From: Amycolatopsis vastitatis
GTDB taxonomy: Bacteria > Actinomycetota > Actinomycetes > Mycobacteriales > Pseudonocardiaceae
DNA: 64,000 nt
Assembly: GCF_002234595.1 (NCBI RefSeq)
Contig: NZ_NMUL01000066.1
Location: 32,818-96,817, forward strand
Reading direction: 5' to 3'
Shown: piece by piece, positions 41,835 to 49,846 of the stretch
Layout of the letters: each line of letters opens with the position of its first letter
How positions within the stretch are numbered: the first letter of the stretch is position 1
Translations under genes and position numbers: made by a program
Notes under the pieces: model-generated
Told to the model about the DNA's origin: nothing
Seen by the model: the letters and a program-made list of their open reading frames with translations, nothing else
Database searches by the model: none

Positions 41835-42439
41835 TCCACAGTGGAGGCTCGGCGGCGGCGGCGGTCGACGGCGCCGTCGAGCAGGGGCCGCAGTTCCGCG
41901 ACCACCGTGTCGAGCGGCGCGACGTCCCGGTGGGCCCGCGCCAGGACGATCGCGCCCTCCAGCGCACTGAGCATGAGCACGGCCAGCGACGGGCTGCGGG
42001 CCGGCGGCACGCCCAGCTGCTCGAGGGTGGCCGCGACCGGGCGCTGCCAGCCGTCGAACGCCTTGCCGACCGCTTCACGCAGGTCGTCGCTGGTCGCGGC
42101 GGTGTCGGCGACGGTCGCGACCAGCGGGCAGCCGGCGTCGAAGCCGGCCGTGGTGAACTCGTCGCGCCACTGGGCGGCCATGGCTTCGAACAGCTTCCCG
42201 GGTGTCGGGTCCTCGAGCTTCGCGGCGACGCGGGCCACGCGCCGGGCGGCGTAGTCGCCCGCCCAGGCGACGGCTTCGGCGATCAGCTGGTCCTTACCGC
42301 CCGGGAAGTAGTGCTGCAGCGACCCCCGCGGGGCTTCGGCGTGCGCGACCACGTCCCGCATCCCGGTCGCCCCGACACCGTGGATCCGCACCAGCTGCGC
42401 GGCGCTGAGCACGATCCGTTCGCGCGGTGTCCTGGTCAT
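41831..42439 (-). CDS. TetR-family regulator, LmrA/YxaF-like
   Basis: The 202-residue repressor has an N-terminal HTH (TPRERIVLSAAQLVRIHGVG, MRDVVAHAEAPRGSLQHYFPGGKDQLI) and a C-terminal TetR_C domain with a conserved Cys in GFDAGCPLVATVA, typical of the LmrA/YxaF subgroup. GGAGG lies 7 nt before the ATG at 42439. A 16-bp palindrome (42453-42468) lies immediately upstream and is of the same ATGAC-N4-GTCAT type as two sites at the upstream GNAT gene. This points to autoregulation and control of that gene. Confidence 0.87.
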   Translation of the reverse strand: MTRTPRERIVLSAAQLVRIHGVGATGMRDVVAHAEAPRGSLQHYFPGGKDQLIAEAVAWAGDYAARRVARVAAKLEDPTPGKLFEAMAAQWRDEFTTAGFDAGCPLVATVADTAATSDDLREAVGKAFDGWQRPVAATLEQLGVPPARSPSLAVLMLSALEGAIVLARAHRDVAPLDTVVAELRPLLDGAVDRRRRRASTVD

Positions 42440-42941
42440 CGACCGCCTCCTTCATGACGTCCGTCATGGTAGCCCAGCCGGGCACGACCAGCGCGAAGTC
42501 GCGCTCGCCGCGTTCGTACGCCGGTACCGGGCGGAAGCCCTGGCCCAGCAGAAGCGCCTCAGCACCAGTGTTCCCGGCCTGCACGGTGGCCCGCACGGTC
42601 CAGCCCGGCCAGCGCCCGGACGCCCACAGCCACCGGCTCAGCGCGGTGCCGATCCCCTGCCGCTGCCACGCGTCGGCGACCAGCACCCCGACCTCGGCCT
42701 CGCCCGGGATCTCCGCGACGAAGTTGAGCAGGCCCACCGGAGTGCCACCGGAGAAGGCCAGCAGCGCGACGCCGCCCGGCGGGCCGGCGAGCAGGAACCG
42801 CTGGTAGCGGCGGAAAACCTCAGCAGGCCGGGCCGGTCCGCCCATCATGAACCGGCGCCGCAGACTGTCCGGCGAGCAAGCCGCGACGAGGGCGGCGACA
42901 CACTCGCGGTCCGCTTCGCGCACCTCTATGACGGTGGTCAT
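42294..42941 (-). CDS. GNAT acetyltransferase with an overlong 3' end
   Basis: The 215-residue frame begins with an acetyltransferase domain: TTVIEVREADRECVAALVAA, SLRRRFMMGG, EAEVGVLVADAWQRQGIGTALSRWL (acetyl-CoA loop) and ALLLGQGFRPV. The domain ends around DFALVVPGW, residue 155. The last 60 residues are Arg/Ala-rich and overlap the first 146 bp of the TetR gene in another frame, so the natural stop has probably been lost or the end is misread. The ATG at 42941 lies inside an 18-bp palindromic operator. Confidence 0.72.
   Translation of the reverse strand: MTTVIEVREADRECVAALVAACSPDSLRRRFMMGGPARPAEVFRRYQRFLLAGPPGGVALLAFSGGTPVGLLNFVAEIPGEAEVGVLVADAWQRQGIGTALSRWLWASGRWPGWTVRATVQAGNTGAEALLLGQGFRPVPAYERGERDFALVVPGWATMTDVMKEAVDDQDTARTDRAQRRAAGADPRCRGDRDAGRGRARRSPAGVAAALLPGR
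42453..42468. promoter_or_regulatory. TetR operator candidate, 16-bp perfect palindrome
   Basis: CATGACGTCCGTCATG lies 14 bp upstream of the TetR start and inside the 3' part of the GNAT frame. Its core ATGAC-N4-GTCAT is shared with the two sites at 42926-42993. Confidence 0.6.
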
Positions 42942-42993
42942 AGTCCCATCAGAGCACACCCCGGCCACCGGCACACTATGACCGCTGTCATAG
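42926..42993. promoter_or_regulatory. Pair of 18-bp palindromes CTATGAC-N4-GTCATAG
   Basis: Sites at 42926-42943 (covering the GNAT start codon) and 42976-42993 have identical 7-bp arms and centres exactly 50 bp apart, about five helical turns. With the site before the TetR gene, three ATGAC-N4-GTCAT boxes occur within 540 bp, which indicates one regulator. Confidence 0.7.
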
Positions 42994-43076
42994 ATCGGCT
43001 GGGACCGCCCGATTCGCCCGCGACGCGGCCGGGTACGTTGCCGTGGCCGCGCTCCCCCACCGCGAAAGGCGTCCCG

Positions 43077-43676
43077 ATGCAGCTCTACGCCGAACGGCCG
43101 ATCCGCCGCACCGCCCAGCTCGTCAGCGACCTGCTCGCGTTGCTGCTCGTCGTCTTCGCGGTGTGGCTGGGAACGTCGGTGTACGACCAGGTGGCGAAGC
43201 TTCGCGCGCCCGGGGACGGGCTCGTCGACGCCGGCACCGGCCTGCGCGGCACCTTCGATTCGGCCGCGAGCTCCGCCGACCGGATCCCGCTCGTCGGGGA
43301 CGCGCTCGCGAAGGCGCTGCACGGCGGCTCGAACGTCGGGACCAAGCTCACCGACGCGGGCCGCTGGCAGATCGAGGCCGTCGAGAACCTGGCGTGGTGG
43401 ATGGCGGCGATCATCATCGCCCTGCCGGTGCTCACCCTCGTGGTCACCTGGCTGCCGCTGCGCTGGCACTACACCCGCCGCGCCACGGCGGCCGCGCGGC
43501 TGCGCGCCCTCGGCGACGAAGGGCTGGACCTCCTGGCCCTGCGGGCTCTGGCCACGCAGCCGTTGGGGCGCCTGGCTTCGGTGGGCGAACCGGCCACCGG
43601 CTGGCGGGAGCGCGACCGGGACGTCATCGAGAAGCTGGCCGGGCACGAACTGGCCCGGCACGGCCTCGCCCCGTGA
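43077..43676 (+). CDS. Membrane protein with two spans, unknown function
   Basis: The 199-residue protein has a span near residues 13-33 (SDLLALLLVVFAVWLGTSVY), an extracytoplasmic segment of about 75 residues, a second span near 110-132 (WWMAAIIIALPVLTLVVTWL) and a 65-residue Arg-rich cytoplasmic tail. I know no named family for it; similar two-span proteins are widespread in Pseudonocardiaceae. ATG 43077 follows GAAAGG, and a TACGTT -10 lies about 40 bp upstream. A strong terminator follows. Confidence 0.72.
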   Translation: MQLYAERPIRRTAQLVSDLLALLLVVFAVWLGTSVYDQVAKLRAPGDGLVDAGTGLRGTFDSAASSADRIPLVGDALAKALHGGSNVGTKLTDAGRWQIEAVENLAWWMAAIIIALPVLTLVVTWLPLRWHYTRRATAAARLRALGDEGLDLLALRALATQPLGRLASVGEPATGWRERDRDVIEKLAGHELARHGLAP

Positions 43677-43679
43677 GCC

Positions 43680-43724
43680 GGAGGTCTTCCCGCCGGGGCT
43701 CAGGACACCGGCGGGAAGACCTCC
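43680..43724. terminator. Bidirectional 17-bp hairpin terminator
   Basis: Bases 43680-43696 pair perfectly with 43708-43724 around an 11-nt loop. It begins 4 bp after the membrane-protein stop and 28 bp after the end of the convergent prm operon. Confidence 0.8.
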
Positions 43725-43752
43725 TCACTCCGCGGGCTGATGGACGTGGAAC

Positions 43753-45444
43753 TCAGCCGACGGAGGGGCCCATCCCGAGGGACTGCGGCGTGCTGGCGTC
43801 CGGCGAGGGCTGGTGCAGGCCCTCGTCCAGCGGCCCGAACTCGGTCATCAGGGCACGACTGCCGCCCCACGGGGTCTGTTCCTCGGCGATCAGCGAGTTG
43901 GTCGTCAACAGCAGGCCCGCCACCGAAGCCCCGTTCTGCACGGCCGAGCGGCACACCCGCAGCGGGTCGACCACACCGAGGTCGATCATGTCCCCGAAGC
44001 GGTCGTGCAGGGCGTCGAAGCCCTCGTCGTCGCCCAGTTCCCGGGTCCGCGCGACGATCTCGTGGGCCGGGTGGCCCGCGTTGTGCGCGATCAGGAACGC
44101 CGGTTCGGCCAGGGCACGCCGCACGATTTCGACGCCGATCGCCTGGTCGCCTTCCAGCCCCAGTCCTTCCAGGGCCTTCTCGGCGTGCAGCAGCGCGGCT
44201 CCCCCGCCGGCCACGATGCCCTCGGCCATCGCCGCCCGGGTGGCCGACAGTGCGTCCTCGACCCGGTGCTGCAGCTCCTTCAGCTCGGCCGGGGTGGCCG
44301 CGCCGACCCGCACCACCGCCACCTTGCCGGTCAAGGCGCCGATCCGCTCGGTCAGCACGTCCTCGTCGACGCCGAACTGCGCCCGCTCCAGCTCCGCACG
44401 CAGCTGCCCGACCCGGAAGTCCACCGCCTCCGAAGAACCCGCGCCGCCGACGATCGTGGTGCGGTTCTCGGTGACCCGGACCTGCTTGGCCCGGCCGAGG
44501 TGGTCCAGGGTCATCGTCTCCATCGTGAAGCCGGACTGCCGCGAGAGCACCGCGCCGCCGACGATGGCCGCGAGGTCCTCCAGCTTGTGCAGCCGCCGGT
44601 CGCCGAAGCCGGGCGCCCGCACGGCGACCGACTGGAAGGTGCCGTTCATGTGGTTGTGCACCAGCATGGACAGCGCCGTTCCCTCGACCGTCTCGCCGAT
44701 CACCACCAACGGCCGGGGCGCCCGCATCACCTTGTCCAGCAACGGCATCAGCTGCTGCACCTTGGTGATCTTCTCCGCGCACATCAGGATGTACGGGTCG
44801 TCGAGCACCGCCTCCAGCCGTCCCGGGTCGGTGACCAGGTACGGCGAAAGGTAGCCGTTGTCGAACTCGAACCCTTCGACGAACTCGACGCTCATCCCGA
44901 TCGACGGCGACTCCTCGACCGTCACCACTCCGCTGTCGCCGACGGTGTGCAAGGCCTTGGCTATGACCGCGCCGACGGCGTCGTCGTCGTTGGCCGAGAT
45001 GGCCGCCACCCGCGCGTAGTCCTGTTCGGACACGACCGGGTGGGCCTGCTTCTCCAAGTGTGCCACCAAAAGCCCGACGGCGTGGTCGATCCCGCGCTTG
45101 ACGAGTACCGGGTTTCCGCCCGCCGAGATGGCCCGCATACCTTCGCGGACGATCGCCTGGGCGAGCACGGTGGCCGTGGTGGTGCCGTCGCCGACGACGT
45201 CGTTGGTCTTGATCGCCGCTTCCTTGACCAGCTGCGCGCCCATGTTCTCGAACTGGTTCTTCAGGTGGATCTCGCGCGCGATGGTGACGCCGTCGTTGGT
45301 GACCACCGGCGAGCCGGTGATCTTCTCGATGATCACGTTGCGGCCCTTCGGGCCGAGGGTGGACTTGACCGCTTCGGCCAGCTTGTCGACGCCCGCCAGC
45401 AGCAGGTCGCGGGCGTCCGGGCCGAACCGCAGTTCCTTCGCCAT
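43753..45444 (-). CDS. GroEL-type chaperonin dedicated to the monooxygenase (MimG-like)
   Basis: The 563-residue Hsp60 has the family core (LGPKGRNVIIEK, TNDGVTIAREI, and the ATP-site VGDGTTTATVLA) but is divergent and lacks the GGM-rich tail of housekeeping GroEL, ending SLGMGPSVG. No groES is adjacent. It is the last gene of the prm operon, 11 bp after the alcohol dehydrogenase. In mycobacteria and relatives such a chaperonin (MimG) is needed to fold the monooxygenase large subunit, and the same role is inferred here. Confidence 0.88.
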   Translation of the reverse strand: MAKELRFGPDARDLLLAGVDKLAEAVKSTLGPKGRNVIIEKITGSPVVTNDGVTIAREIHLKNQFENMGAQLVKEAAIKTNDVVGDGTTTATVLAQAIVREGMRAISAGGNPVLVKRGIDHAVGLLVAHLEKQAHPVVSEQDYARVAAISANDDDAVGAVIAKALHTVGDSGVVTVEESPSIGMSVEFVEGFEFDNGYLSPYLVTDPGRLEAVLDDPYILMCAEKITKVQQLMPLLDKVMRAPRPLVVIGETVEGTALSMLVHNHMNGTFQSVAVRAPGFGDRRLHKLEDLAAIVGGAVLSRQSGFTMETMTLDHLGRAKQVRVTENRTTIVGGAGSSEAVDFRVGQLRAELERAQFGVDEDVLTERIGALTGKVAVVRVGAATPAELKELQHRVEDALSATRAAMAEGIVAGGGAALLHAEKALEGLGLEGDQAIGVEIVRRALAEPAFLIAHNAGHPAHEIVARTRELGDDEGFDALHDRFGDMIDLGVVDPLRVCRSAVQNGASVAGLLLTTNSLIAEEQTPWGGSRALMTEFGPLDEGLHQPSPDASTPQSLGMGPSVG

Positions 45445-45455
45445 GTGCGGTGCTC

Positions 45456-46481
45456 CTAGGGGGTGAGGATGGCCCGGCCGCGCACGCGCCCGGCGTCGAG
45501 GTCGGCCAGCGCGTCGAGCGCCGCGTCCAGGGGGTACTTCTTGGTGTGGAGGGTGACCTTTCCGGCCTGGGCCAGGACCATCAGCTCGGCCAGGTCGTTG
45601 TAGGTGCCGACGAGGTTGCCGATGACGTTGCGCTCGGTGGAGATGATGTCGATCGTCGGGATCTCGATGTTGGAGCCGTAGCCGATGACGAAGTGCGACC
45701 CGGCGCGCCGGGTCATCGCGAAGGCGTCCTGCTGGGCGCCCTGCTCGGCGACGAAGTCGAGGACGACCTCGGCGCCGTTGCCGCCGGTCAGATCGAGCAC
45801 CGCTTCGACCTGCTTGCCGTCGGCCAGCACCGTTTCGTCGGCGCCCAAGGTCGAGGCCAGCTCCAGCGCGTCGGCGTTGCGGTCGACCACGATCACGCGG
45901 GCGGCCGTCAACGCGCGAAGCGACTGGATGCCGATGTGCCCGAGGCCGCCGGCGCCGTTGACGACGCAGGTGGTGCCCGGGTACAGGTGCGGGACGGCCT
46001 TGCGCACCGCGTGGTAGGCGGTGATTCCGGCGTCGGCCAGCGCGGCGACGTCGGAAGGCTCCGTCGACGGGTCGAGCTTGATGCACGCCCGCGCCGAGGT
46101 CAGCAGGTACTCCGCCATCCCGCCGTCGGTGTTGATCCCCGGGAAGCTCCCGTTCGGGCAGTGCATGTCGTCGCCCGCGCGGCAGGCGTGGCACAGCCCG
46201 CACGTCGGCGTCGGGTGCAGGATGACCGTGTCCCCGACCTCGACGTTCGTCACCGCCGGGCCGACCTCGTGCACCCAGCCCGCGTTCTCGTGACCGATCG
46301 TGTACGGCAGCTCGACGCCGGACTTCTCGGCCCACTGCTCCTCGATGATGTGCAGGTCGGTGCGGCAGACGCCGGCGCCGCCGATCTTGACCACGACGTC
46401 GAAGGGCCCGGTGGCGCGCGGTTCCGGGACGTCTTCGATCACCGGGTGCTGGTGGTACTTCTGCAGCCGCACGGCCTTCAT
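45456..46481 (-). CDS. Zinc-dependent alcohol dehydrogenase
   Basis: The 341-residue medium-chain dehydrogenase has the catalytic-zinc region GVCRTDLH and IGHENAGWV. The structural-zinc cysteines lie in CGLCHACRAGDDMHC, and the NAD fold is GAGGLGHIGIQ followed by VIVVDRN (acidic end, NAD preference). Its place in the operon suggests it oxidises the alcohol made by the monooxygenase, for example 2-propanol to acetone. The ATG overlaps the DUF59 stop by four bases. Confidence 0.9.
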   Translation of the reverse strand: MKAVRLQKYHQHPVIEDVPEPRATGPFDVVVKIGGAGVCRTDLHIIEEQWAEKSGVELPYTIGHENAGWVHEVGPAVTNVEVGDTVILHPTPTCGLCHACRAGDDMHCPNGSFPGINTDGGMAEYLLTSARACIKLDPSTEPSDVAALADAGITAYHAVRKAVPHLYPGTTCVVNGAGGLGHIGIQSLRALTAARVIVVDRNADALELASTLGADETVLADGKQVEAVLDLTGGNGAEVVLDFVAEQGAQQDAFAMTRRAGSHFVIGYGSNIEIPTIDIISTERNVIGNLVGTYNDLAELMVLAQAGKVTLHTKKYPLDAALDALADLDAGRVRGRAILTP

Positions 46482-47173
46482 CCCGTGCCCTCCTCTTCAC
46501 TGGTCAGGGCGTACCGCGCGCGCAGCATGCCGCGGCAGACGCCCGAGTTGGCCTCCATGCTCGTGCGGGTCAGCCGCGCGAAGGCGAGGTGCCGCTTCGC
46601 GTCGGCCGCGGACACTGCTCGCCCGGTCGCCGGGTCGAGCAGCAGCGGGTCGCCGTCCTCGGCGGGCAGGCCGAGTTCGCGGCGGCGGGCCCGCAGCCGG
46701 TCGAGGTCGGGGCTCGGCGGGACGTCGCCGAGGGTCAGCGATCGCGGGTCTCGGCCCAGTGACCGGCAGACGCGGTCCGTGCCGGCCAGGACGGCCTTGC
46801 GGACGAAGTCGTACCGCAGCGTGTCGAGTTCGTCGGCGGCCTCGCCCTCGAACGACGCCACGAACCCCTGTCGCGCCGCCACCCCGCGGTTGATGACGTC
46901 GGACGCGAAGTGGTCGTCGAGGCGGATGTCGAGCCCGGTCAGGCCCGGCACGCCGGCCACCGCGTCGTAGGCGTCCGCCACCATCAGGAACGCGAAGTTG
47001 GGCGCGCAGAAGTACGTCGGCAGCCGCAGCCGGACGACGGCGTGGCCCGCGTCGCTCACCTCGCAGCGGGCCACGAACCCGAGGTCGGTGAGGGGTTCGT
47101 CCAGTTCGGGATCCCGGACGGTGCCCAGCGCCGCCCACACGGCGGCGCGGGCCCCGGTCACCACGGCGGTCAT
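46478..47173 (-). CDS. DUF59/MIP18-like (PaaD-type) metal-centre assembly protein
   Basis: The 231-residue protein has an N-terminal DUF59-like domain (AALGTVRDPELDEPLTDLGFV, then VRLRLPTYFCAPNFAFLMVADAY with a conserved Cys). A family-specific C-terminal half contains RQGFVASFEGEAADELD and ends CRGMLRARYALTSEEE. DUF59 proteins help build or insert iron centres, and here the target could be the diiron hydroxylase. That role is inferred. Both ends overlap neighbours by four bases (ATGA), so it is in the core of the operon. Confidence 0.78.
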   Translation of the reverse strand: MTAVVTGARAAVWAALGTVRDPELDEPLTDLGFVARCEVSDAGHAVVRLRLPTYFCAPNFAFLMVADAYDAVAGVPGLTGLDIRLDDHFASDVINRGVAARQGFVASFEGEAADELDTLRYDFVRKAVLAGTDRVCRSLGRDPRSLTLGDVPPSPDLDRLRARRRELGLPAEDGDPLLLDPATGRAVSAADAKRHLAFARLTRTSMEANSGVCRGMLRARYALTSEEEGTG

Positions 47174-48207
47174 GAGTTCGGCACGCCGACGGGCTCGACG
47201 TTCTTCGGGTCCGCGAGCTTCAGCTCCTCGGGGACGTCGATGTCGTACAGCCGGGCGGCGTTCAGCCCGAGGATCTTCTTCTTCTGGTCGACGGTCAGCG
47301 GCGGGAAGTCCGACAGCTCGTCGTCGCCGGGCATGTTCCAGTCGACGAAGCCCTCGACCTGCCACTTCGGTTCCCAGATGGCGTAGTCCGCGCCGAAGAT
47401 CAGCTTATCCTCGCCCAGCCAGAACATCAGCTCGCCCATGACCTTGGCGAAGAACTTCGGGCGGGCGTGCATCAGGCCGCCGACGACGACGGCGAGCCCC
47501 GCGTAGACGTTCCGCTCCTGGGTGGCCATGAAGCAGAAGTCCTCGATGCGCGGCAGGCCGACGTGCTCGACGATGAAGTTGAGGCCCTGGAAGTTCGTCG
47601 CCGCGTAGTCCACATCGGACACGTCGAAGGCGTCCTTGTCGAGGGGCCAGATCGTCGGTCCCTTGTGGATGTGGACGTTCTTGACGCCGAGTTCCTCGCA
47701 CTTCTCGAGGTAGCGAGCCGCCGCGGGGTCCTTCAGGCTCCAGCCGCGGGAGTCACCCCGCCACTCGGCCGTGTAGAGCTTGACGCCCTTGCAGTCGTAC
47801 CGCTTGACGCGTTCCTCGAAAGCCTTCATGCCCTCGTCGCCCTCACGTGGGTCGAAGGTCGTGTTGACGAGGAACTTGCCCGGGTGCTTCTCGGCCAGTG
47901 CCGCGTCGGCCTCGGTCGTGTTGAACCCGTTCTTGTACCACTGGCGCAGGTTCGTCGGCTGGAAGATGGCCGTGTCGACGTGCCCGACTTCGAACAGGTC
48001 GTGCATCATCAGCTCTTCGGAGTACTTCTGGAACCGGTCGATCGGCCAGTGCGTCTCCTTCGGGCCGAGCCCCTGGTAGGCGTGGAAGCACTCGATCCAG
48101 CCCTTGGCGTATTCCTCCTGGCCCTCCACCCAGTTCTCCGGGCTCGCGTCCCAGAAGTGGGTGTGGCCGTCCACCACGAAGTATTTTTCGCCGTCTTTTT
48201 CGTACAT
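47170..48207 (-). CDS. Amidohydrolase-family metal-dependent hydrolase of the prm operon
   Basis: The 345-residue TIM-barrel protein has the metal site DGHTHFW near the N terminus, VHIHKGP, FIVEHVGLPRIEDF and a late FGADYAIWEP, like the ACMSD-type (decarboxylase-like) branch of amidohydrolases. Such a gene is a regular neighbour of mimABCD and prm-type clusters. Whether it acts on a substrate or assists maturation is unknown. ATG 48207 follows AGGAGG. Two hairpins separate it from prmD. Confidence 0.85.
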   Translation of the reverse strand: MYEKDGEKYFVVDGHTHFWDASPENWVEGQEEYAKGWIECFHAYQGLGPKETHWPIDRFQKYSEELMMHDLFEVGHVDTAIFQPTNLRQWYKNGFNTTEADAALAEKHPGKFLVNTTFDPREGDEGMKAFEERVKRYDCKGVKLYTAEWRGDSRGWSLKDPAAARYLEKCEELGVKNVHIHKGPTIWPLDKDAFDVSDVDYAATNFQGLNFIVEHVGLPRIEDFCFMATQERNVYAGLAVVVGGLMHARPKFFAKVMGELMFWLGEDKLIFGADYAIWEPKWQVEGFVDWNMPGDDELSDFPPLTVDQKKKILGLNAARLYDIDVPEELKLADPKNVEPVGVPNS

Positions 48208-48245
48208 GGTTGATCCTCCTGAGCGGGATCGAGTGCTCTGTTTTG

Positions 48246-48290
48246 CCGGGGCTTCGCCCCGGGCCGGGGGCTCCGCCACCCGGAGCCCCC
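48246..48290. other. Two adjacent hairpins inside the prm operon
   Basis: CCGGGGC-TTC-GCCCCGG (48246-48262) is followed by a 9-bp stem (48266-48274 with 48282-48290). They lie in the only sizeable gap (93 bp) of the operon, between prmD and the amidohydrolase. They could lower downstream expression or protect the upstream mRNA. Confidence 0.6.
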
Positions 48291-48300
48291 TGAAGACCGG

Positions 48301-48672
48301 TTACTTGATCGGCTTGAGGTCGAAGTCGAGGTACTCGGCCGCGTCCTCGGGGTTGGCGAACATGATCGTGCGGTCGTCTTCGTGGATCATCCGCCCGTAG
48401 TGGGTGGACATGCTCTCCTCGAACTCGGCCGCGTTGAACCAGCCTTCTTCTTCGCCGGCGGCCTCGTCGACCTCGGCGTAGACCAGGTCCGTCCGGCCCC
48501 GGGCGTCGACGCGGATCATCGACGGCAGCGGGGTCACGCTCACGTTCTCCTTGGCGGACATGACTTCCGCGATGATCGCGCCGACCTGGTTGTTCATCAG
48601 GGTGAACCCGCACATGTTCGACGCGGTGTTGTCGGCCTTGAAGGGGCTTTCCGCGGTTTTGAAGACAGTCAC
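48301..48672 (-). CDS. prmD: Monooxygenase coupling/effector protein (MmoB/DmpM family)
   Basis: The 123-residue cofactor-free regulatory protein has the MmoB/DmpM pattern (SNMCGFTLMNNQVGAIIAEVM, then VTPLPSMIRVDA and YGRMIHEDDRTIMFANPEDAAEYLDF). It docks on the hydroxylase to tune oxygen activation and substrate access. The GTG start overlaps the small-subunit stop by four bases (GTGA). Confidence 0.9.
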   Translation of the reverse strand: MTVFKTAESPFKADNTASNMCGFTLMNNQVGAIIAEVMSAKENVSVTPLPSMIRVDARGRTDLVYAEVDEAAGEEEGWFNAAEFEESMSTHYGRMIHEDDRTIMFANPEDAAEYLDFDLKPIK

Positions 48673-49838
48673 TGGCCCAGCTCCTCGGGTGCCTTGAGGC
48701 CCAATTCGGACAGGATTCCGGCGAACCGGCTCTTCACGCGGTCGAGACCGTCCTCGAACCGGATCGGCTTGGCGTCGGGCTGCGACCACAGCGGCTGCAG
48801 CGTGCGGGCGGCGGAGATGCAGCGCGGCACCCAGTCCTCGAGCCACTTCTGCAGCAGTGCCTTGTTGTGGTCGGCGAACTCCTTGTCGTTGATCAGCAGG
48901 TGGTACAGCGGCTTCGTGTAGCGGAGGTCGCGTTCGGAGAAGTCGAACTCCTCGGCGCCGATCAGCGTCGGCGTCACGAAGTCGCCGTTGGCCGGCGCGG
49001 CCTGCTGGACCAGGTTGCTGCGGAACAGCTCGCCGACCAGGGGCTCGAAGACGACGTTCGCGGCGAAGACCGCCTCGCCCCAGTCCCAGATCCCGGTCAG
49101 CTGCTCGGCGGTCTCCCGCACGCCCTGCCAGGCCGGGTCCTCGTTCCAGGTGGCCAGGTGGGCCGTGCCGTCGAAGCCTTCGATCTCCTCGGTGAGCGTC
49201 AGGTTGTACAGCGCCAGGTCCTGCGCCGCGCGGATGCGGTGCATGCTGTTCACCGAGATCGCGTTGTTGTGCATGTTCGTCGGCGCGCGGCGGTTGGCGT
49301 TGGCGAACAGGTACAGGCCGAGGCCGTGGTCGACGTGCATCCACGCGCCGACGTGCTTGGCGACGAAGTCGACCCAGTTGCGGTTCCACTGCTCGAACGC
49401 CTTGGCCCGGCGGGCGGCGTCAACGTTCTGGTTGAGCTGGCGGACGACGTTCGCGTTGTAGCGGTAGAGGGTGAGCTCCCATTCCTCGTTGGGGTCGCGG
49501 AACTCGTGCCAGCCGAGGGCGGGCCAGTCGTAGCCCTTGCCGCCGGACCCGGGGCTGCGTTCGGGCACCGGGCGGTCCGAACCCCACGCCTTCAGCGCCG
49601 TCCATTCCAGCGGGTACCCGGCCTTGCCGTCGGCGAAGGCGTACAGCCAGCCTTGGGACAGGTAGTGCCGCGGGTCGGGCTGGACCTCGACGGTGACGTC
49701 CTCGTAGTGGCTCTGCTTGCGCTTGGCGGCGGTGAAGTAGTTGAACCGCCGGGCGTCGGAGTCGGGGAAGACCTTCGCGCCCGCTTCGGCGTCGGTGAAC
49801 GTCGGCTTCGGTACGCTGCGTTCCTGGGTGGCTGTCAT
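48669..49838 (-). CDS. prmC: Soluble diiron monooxygenase hydroxylase, small (beta) subunit
   Basis: The 389-residue subunit matches the beta subunit of propane/phenol-type multicomponent monooxygenases (RRFNYFTAAKRKQSHYEDVT, FRDPNEEWELTLYRYNANVV, HVDHGLGLYLFANANRRAPT, FANVVFEPLVGELFR-like VFEPLVGELFRSN). It shares the ferritin-like fold of the alpha subunit but lacks its iron ligands and completes the alpha-beta hydroxylase. It lies 8 bp after the reductase gene. Confidence 0.9.
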   Translation of the reverse strand: MTATQERSVPKPTFTDAEAGAKVFPDSDARRFNYFTAAKRKQSHYEDVTVEVQPDPRHYLSQGWLYAFADGKAGYPLEWTALKAWGSDRPVPERSPGSGGKGYDWPALGWHEFRDPNEEWELTLYRYNANVVRQLNQNVDAARRAKAFEQWNRNWVDFVAKHVGAWMHVDHGLGLYLFANANRRAPTNMHNNAISVNSMHRIRAAQDLALYNLTLTEEIEGFDGTAHLATWNEDPAWQGVRETAEQLTGIWDWGEAVFAANVVFEPLVGELFRSNLVQQAAPANGDFVTPTLIGAEEFDFSERDLRYTKPLYHLLINDKEFADHNKALLQKWLEDWVPRCISAARTLQPLWSQPDAKPIRFEDGLDRVKSRFAGILSELGLKAPEELGQ

Positions 49839-49846
49839 GGGTTTCC

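Noticed and set aside
43753..45444. Housekeeping groEL
   Set aside because: Operon position behind the monooxygenase, divergent sequence, missing GGM tail and no groES argue for a dedicated MimG-type chaperonin.
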